Assembly (NCBI GenBank): GCA_011041895.1
Contig: DRAE01000135.1
Location: 1 to 10,805, forward strand
Reading direction: 5' to 3'
DNA: 10,805 nt
Source: Candidatus Bathyarchaeota archaeon
GTDB taxonomy: Archaea; Thermoproteota; DRAE01
The notes below the pieces were generated by a model. It was not told the DNA's origin, made no database searches, and saw nothing but the letters and a program-made list of their open reading frames with translations. This document shows positions 1-5,681 of the stretch, one piece after another. Numbering within the stretch: position 1 is the stretch's first letter; each line of letters opens with the position of its first letter. The position numbers and the translations under genes are program-made.

Positions 1-306
1 GTAGTAGTTGACGATGGTGGGGGAATTAAAGAAGTTATTCTAAGCTATTTTAACGGTTCTGCATGGATCAATGTTACGATGCACAGCATGGGGAATGAAA
101 CCTTTACTGGTACTATACCTGCATTAAAACTCAAGCAGGGAATGTTCAAGGTAATAGCGGTAGATGTCGTTGGAAATGTTGCTGAAACAGATGTTATCAC
201 ATATGATATAACACTATTTAAGCTACCTCTAACTGAGATTATTATAGTAGCGTCTATCGCAGCGATCGTAGCGTTAATTTACACAGTCTTCAAGCGCAAA
301 AGGTGA
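1..306 (+). CDS. Membrane-anchored Ig-like surface protein, C-terminal fragment (5' truncated)
   Basis: The reading frame is open from base 1, so the gene starts outside the window; 101 residues and a TGA stop are visible. The fragment begins with a Val-Val-Val-Asp-Asp-Gly-Gly-Gly stretch and runs through alternating beta-strand-like segments with two possible N-glycosylation sites (NVT, NET). It includes a 'VDVVGNVAETD' segment, typical of the last strands of fibronectin/Ig-like domains in archaeal surface proteins. It closes with a hydrophobic helix of about 20 residues (LTEIIIVASIAAIVALIYTV) followed by KRKR, a stop-transfer signal that places the C-terminus in the cytosol. The protein is therefore probably exported and anchored at its C-terminus, with the domain outside the cell. 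Its enzymatic or binding role would lie in the missing N-terminal part and cannot be told. Confidence 0.75.
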   Translation, partial: VVVDDGGGIKEVILSYFNGSAWINVTMHSMGNETFTGTIPALKLKQGMFKVIAVDVVGNVAETDVITYDITLFKLPLTEIIIVASIAAIVALIYTVFKRKR

Positions 307-307
307 T
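301..307 (+). promoter_or_regulatory. Shine-Dalgarno of the MarC gene, overlapping the upstream stop codon
   Basis: AGGTGAT matches the archaeal anti-Shine-Dalgarno complement and lies 4 nt before the ATG at 312. It contains the TGA stop (304-306) of the preceding surface-protein gene, so the two genes are probably on one transcript and translationally coupled. The site decides the start: the GTG at 303 lies inside the ribosome-binding sequence itself and is an unlikely initiator. Confidence 0.7.
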
Positions 308-311
308 AATA

Positions 312-911
312 ATGTCACTGTATCTCTTCATTCAAGCATTTGCTATGTTGTTTGTGATACTTGACGCTGTTGGAAATGCACCAATATTCTATGCACTAAC
401 TTCGGATCGTAGCGCGAAAGAAAGAAGAGATATTGCGAAGAAATCCGCGATAACGGCAGCTTCAATACTCTTCATATTCGCTTTTCTTGGATGGTACATC
501 TTCGAATTCTTTGGAATAACTATTTATGACTTCGAGATAGCTGGTGGAATAATACTCCTACTGGTTGCACTTGATAACCTAACTGGTGAAACACCTAGAA
601 CAAGGAGACTCTCAAGCACTGACCTTGCAATAGTTCCACTAGCAACGCCTTTATATGCTGGCCCAGGAAGCATATTAACCGTTATGTACTTGATGCATCC
701 TCCATTCACGCCGCTGATGTGTGTATTTTCAATAGTCACGAACATTCTCATAGCATGGCTACTGATGGTATACTCTGAGAAACTGTTTTCAACAATAGGC
801 AGCGTTGGAACGAAGGCTGTGGTCAGAATAATGGGTTTAATAATTGCAGCTATGGCTATAATGTTCATAAGAAAAGGTATAATGGGAGTGATGCAGGAGG
901 TCCTATCTTAA
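312..911 (+). CDS. MarC family (UPF0056) integral membrane protein
   Basis: This 199-residue protein has about six hydrophobic segments, the usual size and topology of the MarC/UPF0056 family. Family landmarks are visible: DAVGNAPIF at residues 18-26 in helix 1 (family form D-P-x-G-N-x-P-x-F), FEIAGG at 74-79, PLATPLYAGPGSI at 109-121 in the central re-entrant-like segment, and RIMGL at 172-176 before the last helix. Family members are inner-membrane proteins without a firmly established substrate; the old link of E. coli MarC to multiple antibiotic resistance has been withdrawn, so no transport function is asserted. The ATG at 312 is chosen because AGGTGAT sits 4 nt upstream. The gene follows the surface-protein gene with no gap, and its end overlaps the convergent gene on the other strand by 9 nt. 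Confidence 0.9.
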   Translation: MSLYLFIQAFAMLFVILDAVGNAPIFYALTSDRSAKERRDIAKKSAITAASILFIFAFLGWYIFEFFGITIYDFEIAGGIILLLVALDNLTGETPRTRRLSSTDLAIVPLATPLYAGPGSILTVMYLMHPPFTPLMCVFSIVTNILIAWLLMVYSEKLFSTIGSVGTKAVVRIMGLIIAAMAIMFIRKGIMGVMQEVLS

Positions 912-1418
912 AACAATTCTCTCAGATCTCTTACCTATATTTTCCTTAATCCTCTCAATGATCTTGCTTATGTTGAATATGTACACTCCAAGCCCTCTAA
1001 CCGCCCCTCCCTCAATTTCAGCATAGAGCTTGTCAATAGTAAATGTGAGTTCATTCACATCTTTCACAATTTTATTATCTAGGTAAACTACCTCCGATAC
1101 AACTTCTTCTGAAATCTTTCTCTTTTTGAAAAATTTGTTTTTAAGATGTTCCTCGCTTCCGAGAGTGTTTATTAGATCCTTCACCCTGTCCCTAAGATCA
1201 AACATTCTCCTACCAGTATCGAGAAATCCTTGATCCGTTAAGATTCTGCCAACTTCATCGAGCAACTTTCTAGCTTCTTCGAGTCTGGCTATCGAAAAAC
1301 TTCTTAGCGCCCTGTCCGAGATTGCCCTTTCATCTGGTTTGTCGTATCCAACATAGCCCTCAATGCTTGAGGATAGCCGTTTAACGATATCCTCCCAGTC
1401 CACGTATTTGTCCTCCAC
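903..1418 (-). CDS. Hypothetical helical protein, family not recognised
   Basis: The frame encodes 171 residues rich in Glu, Lys, Arg, Leu and Ile with heptad-like spacing. It has no signal peptide, membrane segment, Cys pair or recognisable catalytic motif, so it is probably a soluble, mostly alpha-helical cytosolic protein. A Lys/Phe/Arg patch (KNKFFKKRK) lies near residue 115 and could contact nucleic acid or a partner, which is speculation. The start is ambiguous. The GTG at 1418 gives the longest form; a second in-frame GTG at 1403 (residue 6) has a strong GGAGGA sequence 7 nt upstream and gives 166 residues. A TATA-like sequence lies at 1438-1432 and another at 1457-1452. Its 3' end overlaps the convergent MarC gene by 9 nt. 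It lies 54 nt downstream of the AsnB-Dph6 gene on the same strand and could be co-transcribed with it. Confidence 0.72.
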   Translation of the reverse strand: MEDKYVDWEDIVKRLSSSIEGYVGYDKPDERAISDRALRSFSIARLEEARKLLDEVGRILTDQGFLDTGRRMFDLRDRVKDLINTLGSEEHLKNKFFKKRKISEEVVSEVVYLDNKIVKDVNELTFTIDKLYAEIEGGAVRGLGVYIFNISKIIERIKENIGKRSERIVLR

Positions 1419-1431
1419 ATCTACTATATTA

Positions 1432-1438
1432 TTTTATA
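1432..1438 (-). promoter_or_regulatory. Possible TATA box for the 171-residue hypothetical gene
   Basis: On the minus strand TATAAAA occurs about 17 nt before the GTG at 1418 and about 32 nt before the GTG at 1403. Transcription about 26 nt downstream of its centre would begin near 1409, which fits the shorter start at 1403 as a nearly leaderless message. A second, weaker candidate (TTATAA, 1457-1452) would instead begin transcription near 1428 and leave the GGAGGA in the leader. Judged by eye only. Confidence 0.35.
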
Positions 1439-1472
1439 GGATAGATTCAAGTTATAAGGTAATGCCCTAAGG

Positions 1473-3344
1473 CTAAATTTTCTCTAATTCAAGTCTTATA
1501 GGCTTTGAGAAAAGAGGTGCATCAATAACGAAAGTTTCATATTCTCCTCCCTCGCCAGCTGGATTGAACCCATATTTCTTAGATAATGTAATCAGGCTTT
1601 CAGCTTCAGAGGGGCCAATCTCTTTTCCAACCCACTCTCTTTCAAGGCCTTCAGCGGCCACCTCTACTATTATAAACTTCAGCTCCCTGCAAACCTTTCT
1701 AAGATAAGTTTTTTGATCTACTCCCCAAAGCGGTGAAAAACTTGCTACACCAGTTTTCTCACATGCATCCTCGAATCTCTTCCGCTGATACTGTGAGCTT
1801 ATTGCTCCTGAAACAACCCCCTCGATTGAAAACTTGTTGACGGCCTCCTCGATAACCTTTCTCAGAATTTCTTCCTCATTTTCTCCAGCCTTTTTCATTA
1901 TCAAGGGTATACCTGCAGCTTTAGCTTGCTCACGAACCATCTCAACCATTGGCACGTGAAATAGCATGCTCTCCTTTCTTGGAAGTATCGAGATTATACA
2001 TGCAATCTCATAGTTTAGCCTGTGCATTATGTGAAGTGCATACCATGAATCCTTTCCTCCACTGATTAATGCTCCTAGTTTAATGTTTTTAGGCCAGAAC
2101 TTCGAGAGATACTCTGGCTTAGGCTTTGGAATAATTGTCGAGATCCCTGATCCATGTTGAGGAGCCTTCCTATGTTCTAGATAACCCTTTATTCCACGTA
2201 TTTTAGCCAATTCCCTAAGTATTTTCTTATCTTCCTTCCAGGAATCGTCGAGTCCTATCGAGATCTCAATAACTTTTTCGTCAAGGTATGGGAATCTAAG
2301 CTCAGTCCCTCCAGCAAAACCACATACATTGTTTGTGTAAGTACTTCTCTCATAAATGTTCCTTAAAGCCCAGATACACTCTAGGGTTCTAGACCTATGC
2401 ATTCTCGCCTGTCCGCCAAAGATTTCATCTGCTCCAATCCCTGAAAAAGCAACCTTAGGGCAATTAAGGGATGCAAAATAAGTTACAAGTGAAGCCTCCA
2501 CTTTCACGGGATCAGAGCTTTCTATAAGCTTACAAATTTTCCCAACCCTTTTTAGGATTGTTTCCCTTTTCAAGACAATTTTCTCTAACTTGATATTCAT
2601 CTCTCTTGCCACTTTCTCAGCTCTCACAATGTCAGGGCTTCTCTCAAGTCCAACAACTATGGCTTTAAAGTTAGCTCCTTCCTCAATTAAATAACTTGCC
2701 AGAAGTGCAGAATCAACTCCTCCCGAAAAAAGAAGCCACTGCTCATCCCATATTCTCCTTCTTACGGCCTCCCTTAAGGCGCGATCTAGCTCCTTTACCG
2801 GATCCTTAACTTTCCTACCAGTGAAGAACCCCCTGTAAAGCGTTTCTATCTCTCCATCCTCGAATATTAAGCTATATCTTGGGTGAAGCTCTCTAAGCTT
2901 TGGAAAAGCCTTTCTTTCACTGGCGAAGGAGAACGGATTGACAGAGTAAAAGAGCGGAGCTATCCCAACTCTATCTCTTATCAGGTAAATTTTGGATGAA
3001 TCTGAAAATGCTATAGCATACTGCCCTGAAAAAAGTCTGCAGGCCGAAACCCCCTTTCTCATGAGAAGTTCAAATGCGAGTTCAGCATCATTTTCAGCCT
3101 CTATTCCAAATTTGTCGGCTATATCTCTCCAGTTGTATATTTCAAGGTTTCCAACAAACCAGAAATCACCATCGATAAGTGGTTGAGGAACAAATCCTGA
3201 AATTGAGTGAAGAAGATATCCAATACCACCTTTCTCAACTTTTTCGATTTTTAGAGAATCTCTTCCTCTATGCTTCATAAGGTTCAAAGCTTTTCTCAGA
3301 ATATTTTCCCAATTTTCCCCAAAGTATCCAGCTATTCCACACAT
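1473..3344 (-). CDS. Fused asparagine synthetase-type glutamine amidotransferase / Dph6-type diphthine-ammonia ligase
   Basis: The 623-residue protein joins two ATP-pyrophosphatase enzymes. Residues 1-180 are a class-II glutaminase: Cys2 as N-terminal nucleophile (MCGIAGYFG), HRGRD at 25-29, NLEIYN at 66-71, an Asp at 86 in the glutamine-binding position, and RDRVGIAPLFY at 124-134. Residues 180-405 are the asparagine synthetase domain, with PP-loop SGGVDS (207-212), SGIGADEIFGG (301-311), RFPYLD (350-355) and a QHGSGI tail. After a Pro/Lys linker, residues 422-623 form a complete Dph6/DUF71 domain with a second PP-loop, ISGGKDS (427-433), SGAISSQYQ (512-520) and the signature GEGGEYET (597-604). 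Dph6 makes the last step of diphthamide on elongation factor 2 from diphthine, ATP and ammonium. I infer that the glutaminase could supply that ammonia; separate asparagine synthesis is the alternative. The ATG at 3344 is chosen over the one at 3359 because it exposes Cys2 and fits the TATA position and a GGTG upstream. Confidence 0.9.
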   Translation of the reverse strand: MCGIAGYFGENWENILRKALNLMKHRGRDSLKIEKVEKGGIGYLLHSISGFVPQPLIDGDFWFVGNLEIYNWRDIADKFGIEAENDAELAFELLMRKGVSACRLFSGQYAIAFSDSSKIYLIRDRVGIAPLFYSVNPFSFASERKAFPKLRELHPRYSLIFEDGEIETLYRGFFTGRKVKDPVKELDRALREAVRRRIWDEQWLLFSGGVDSALLASYLIEEGANFKAIVVGLERSPDIVRAEKVAREMNIKLEKIVLKRETILKRVGKICKLIESSDPVKVEASLVTYFASLNCPKVAFSGIGADEIFGGQARMHRSRTLECIWALRNIYERSTYTNNVCGFAGGTELRFPYLDEKVIEISIGLDDSWKEDKKILRELAKIRGIKGYLEHRKAPQHGSGISTIIPKPKPEYLSKFWPKNIKLGALISGGKDSWYALHIMHRLNYEIACIISILPRKESMLFHVPMVEMVREQAKAAGIPLIMKKAGENEEEILRKVIEEAVNKFSIEGVVSGAISSQYQRKRFEDACEKTGVASFSPLWGVDQKTYLRKVCRELKFIIVEVAAEGLEREWVGKEIGPSEAESLITLSKKYGFNPAGEGGEYETFVIDAPLFSKPIRLELEKI

Positions 3345-3370
3345 TTTTACACCTTTCACCTAGATGTAAC

Positions 3371-3376
3371 TTTTAT
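3371..3376 (-). promoter_or_regulatory. TATA box of the AsnB-Dph6 fusion gene
   Basis: On the minus strand ATAAAA (inside CGATAAAAG) is centred about 26-27 nt upstream of position 3347. A message starting there would be nearly leaderless with respect to the ATG at 3344 and could not include the upstream in-frame ATG at 3359. The spacing follows the usual archaeal TATA-to-start distance; the call is by eye. Confidence 0.5.
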
Positions 3377-3392
3377 CGCGGTGAAACCTCTT

Positions 3393-3419
3393 TGACTGTA
3401 CACGAAAGTTTGTCAGTCA
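3393..3419. repeat. Inverted repeat between the divergent AsnB-Dph6 and antiporter promoters
   Basis: TGACTG (3393-3398) and CAGTCA (3414-3419) are perfect 6-bp inverted repeats. Three further pairs (ACA 3400-3402 with TGT 3411-3413) surround an 8-nt centre. The element sits upstream of the TATA box of the minus-strand fusion gene and upstream of the plus-strand antiporter promoter, where an operator for a dimeric regulator would be expected. No regulator is identified, and a 6-bp inverted repeat can arise by chance. Confidence 0.4.
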
Positions 3420-3455
3420 CCTTAATATCTATTCGGGTCTTAAATTATTTAAACG

Positions 3456-3465
3456 CTTTAAATAA
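3456..3465 (+). promoter_or_regulatory. TATA-like element of the antiporter/LEA-like operon
   Basis: CTTTAAATAA at 3456-3465 is centred about 35 nt before the ATG at 3495, which puts the expected transcript start near 3487, a leader of about 8 nt that contains part of GTGGTG (3485-3490). An alternative TTTAAA at 3448-3453 would start the transcript near 3478. Either favours the ATG at 3495 over the GTG at 3477. Confidence 0.45.
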
Positions 3466-3494
3466 CCGCCGCTGGTGTGCAATTGTGGTGCAAC

Positions 3495-5120
3495 ATGTTT
3501 CCACTACTTTACCTAATGACAATAATACTGGTAATAAGCCTGATAGGCCTTTTAGCCGCTAAAATAGCTGAAAGCGTTAACATTCCTACCACAGTTCCAC
3601 TAATTTTGATAGGCATTTTAATGAGACTTATAGTAGATAGACTTGGGATAACGGAGCTCATAGAATTTGCCAATCTCTTTATAAATTCTGGAATACTGTT
3701 CATCATGCTGGTCTCCGTTCTGTTTCTAAGCGGCCTAGAAACAGAGCTTGGAGATTTGAAAAGGGTGGCTAAGCTGGCTTTAATGCTTGGAACAGTTTCT
3801 GTTCTCCTCACAGTAATTTTCACAGGTGTTCTAATGTACATTGGATTGCCTCTCCTTGGAATGGAAATTCCATTCATGATAGCACTATTCATTGGAGTTA
3901 TGATCGCTCCAACTGATCCAGCAAGTACTTTCATTATACTTGAGCGTACACGAGTTAGAAAGTACATAAAGGATGTTATAATGAACGCTGCTGCAATAGA
4001 TGACGTTATAGTTACAATACTTGCAACCCTGTTAACCCTAATGCTCACGGCTGAAACAGTTAGCCTTGAGGCATTAGTGATCAAAGCTGTATGGATGCCT
4101 GTTGGAGGAATCGCTATAGGAGTTCTAATTGCATACATTTTCAGCTACTTAATGGTTTACGTCTTCAAGAGGGAAGTTGAGCTTCAAATAGCATCTTTAG
4201 CTGCTCTAGCGTTGACATTCGGTTTAGCTGAATTAACGGATGCTAGCGGACCAATGGCTGCGATTTTCGCAGGGATTATAATGGCAAATTCAAAGTACTT
4301 TTCAAAATATCTCCCCGTTATAAGTGCAAAGAACAGGAGAATGCTTCTAACATTCTGGAGAAACATCATATTCTTCCTAGAGGCTATAGTTTTCATTTTC
4401 CTAGGACTTTCAGTTGATATTGACCTTCTCATGGATGTAGGGCTCTTAGGGCTATTGGTTGGTGCAATAGTTCTCTTCATCGCTAAACCTCTCTCAACTC
4501 TTCTAACCACAGAAGGTTTCGGAATAAGTCCAAGAGAGAGCTTCTTCATATCTTGGGCTAGAATAAATCTTTCAACATCCGCTGTCCTACTGGCATTCGC
4601 ATATGCCGCTGGAGAATGGATGCAGCTGGTGATAAACATAACATTCCTTGTGATAGTTGTAAACACGCTTATCCAAGGTTTAACCGTTGGAAAAGTTGCT
4701 AAGATACTTGGTTTGGAGGTAGCTGAAGAAGATATAGAGCTTGTCGTGAAGAGAGAGAAGCTCCTGACGATAATAAGGGTGATAAGTGAGCATAGAGACA
4801 AAGGATTAATTGATCGCCAACTGGCAAATAACATTATTGACGAGTATATGAGTGAGCTAGAAATGCTTGAAACACAGATTTCAGCGAAGATCTCCTCACT
4901 AGAAGATACCATTGAAGGCTTGCGTGCGAGAATTGCTGCTCTTGATGCTGCCGTGGAGAGGCTCAAGAGGCTAAAAGAAGCTGATCCAGCTACATCATCT
5001 ATAGTAGATGAGGAGATATCCAGTATTCTACGAGAAAAACGAGATCTTGAATCTGAGCTTAAACGTCTGTTAGTTGATAAAAGACGAATGGAAGAGTTGA
5101 TAGGCGGTGTCCATGGATAG
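3495..5120 (+). CDS. Cation/proton antiporter (NhaP-like) with C-terminal coiled-coil tail
   Basis: The 541-residue protein has about 12 hydrophobic segments in residues 1-400 and a charged C-terminal tail. Monovalent cation/proton antiporter motifs are clear: APTDPAS at 138-144 in the unwound helix, AAIDDVI at 166-172 holding the ion-binding Asp pair (169-170), SGPMAAIFAG near 251-260, Lys331 in FIAKPLS, and Arg356 in SWARINLS. It probably exchanges cytosolic Na+ or K+ for external protons to hold pH and salt balance. TDPAS is the CPA1/NhaP form, whereas the Asp-Asp pair and Lys331 resemble electrogenic CPA2 members such as NapA. Residues 415-541 form a cytosolic helical domain with heptads and several acidic/basic helices, likely a dimerising or regulatory coiled coil. 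The ATG at 3495 is preceded by GTGGTG; a GTG at 3477 would add six non-hydrophobic residues. Its stop overlaps the next gene by 8 nt. Confidence 0.92.
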   Translation: MFPLLYLMTIILVISLIGLLAAKIAESVNIPTTVPLILIGILMRLIVDRLGITELIEFANLFINSGILFIMLVSVLFLSGLETELGDLKRVAKLALMLGTVSVLLTVIFTGVLMYIGLPLLGMEIPFMIALFIGVMIAPTDPASTFIILERTRVRKYIKDVIMNAAAIDDVIVTILATLLTLMLTAETVSLEALVIKAVWMPVGGIAIGVLIAYIFSYLMVYVFKREVELQIASLAALALTFGLAELTDASGPMAAIFAGIIMANSKYFSKYLPVISAKNRRMLLTFWRNIIFFLEAIVFIFLGLSVDIDLLMDVGLLGLLVGAIVLFIAKPLSTLLTTEGFGISPRESFFISWARINLSTSAVLLAFAYAAGEWMQLVINITFLVIVVNTLIQGLTVGKVAKILGLEVAEEDIELVVKREKLLTIIRVISEHRDKGLIDRQLANNIIDEYMSELEMLETQISAKISSLEDTIEGLRARIAALDAAVERLKRLKEADPATSSIVDEEISSILREKRDLESELKRLLVDKRRMEELIGGVHG

Positions 5121-5628
5121 AAGTCTATTTAAAATCTGTTCATCTCTTATAATCATTCTGATCGTCGATGTGATTTCAATAGTTTGTTTATTCTCACCTT
5201 ATGACCTCTACGTCAAAGAATTTGAAGCAGTACACGATACAACGATCAAAGTTAAAAGCTTGAACTATACATGGCTCAACGATAGTTTTGTCAGAGTAGT
5301 GATCACCTTGAACATAACTAATCCAGTAAATGTGACGTTCACACTCTATCTCATAAAATATACTGTGGCTGTCAACAACTACATCTTAGGGGTAAATTCT
5401 GTATATACGTCGAGGGAGATAATAGGTGAAACAGTTTTTCTCATGGTTATGTATAGTATCTATATGCCCAATGGCATTCAAGCCATAAGGGAAGCAGAAA
5501 ACTCGACTAAAATGATTTGGATAGTTTCTGTTGAAGCATATTTCAGAACTCAAGTGCTGAGCAAATGTTTTCGCAACCCTGTCGTATATGGGGTTGACGT
5601 TATTGAAATTGAAAAAGCGAAACATTAA
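5113..5628 (+). CDS. Membrane-anchored LEA14-like (LEA_2 fold) protein
   Basis: The 171-residue protein starts with a short basic segment and a hydrophobic helix (about residues 8-30), which acts as an uncleaved anchor or signal. The rest is a single beta-rich domain. The 'SLNYTWLNDSFVRVVITLNITNP' region followed by strands ending in 'YTVAVNNYILG' matches the pattern of LEA14/LEA_2-type beta-sandwiches: two long strands, an Asn-Pro turn and a short strand leading to an Asn and a Gly. These domains occur in archaea and in plant desiccation proteins; their molecular role is not settled. Several N-glycosylation sequons fit an external location. It overlaps the antiporter gene by 8 nt and has GGCGGTG just upstream of its ATG, so the two are almost certainly co-translated. 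The assignment to the LEA_2 family is by pattern only and should be read as probable. Confidence 0.7.
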   Translation: MDRSLFKICSSLIIILIVDVISIVCLFSPYDLYVKEFEAVHDTTIKVKSLNYTWLNDSFVRVVITLNITNPVNVTFTLYLIKYTVAVNNYILGVNSVYTSREIIGETVFLMVMYSIYMPNGIQAIREAENSTKMIWIVSVEAYFRTQVLSKCFRNPVVYGVDVIEIEKAKH

Positions 5629-5681
5629 TTTTCATTCCAGTAAAATTTTAAAATTAAAGCTAATTGATAAAGGGAAATAGA

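Noticed and set aside
524..868. Minus-strand open frame opposite the MarC gene
   Set aside because: The plus strand carries full MarC motifs and a good ribosome site; the reverse frame shows nothing recognisable.
3477..3494. GTG at 3477 as start of the antiporter
   Set aside because: The added residues are not conserved-looking, and the TATA position and the GTGGTG just before 3495 fit the later ATG better; the upstream start cannot be fully excluded.
3509..4138. Second long minus-strand open frame (209 codons) opposite the antiporter gene
   Set aside because: Same reason: no recognisable motif or promoter, composition typical of the reverse of a membrane protein gene.
4184..4966. Long open frame (260 codons) on the minus strand opposite the antiporter gene
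   Set aside because: It is Ser/Ile/Thr-rich low-complexity sequence with no domain motif, and it lies entirely antisense to a clear antiporter gene with conserved motifs; it is a shadow of that gene's codon use.
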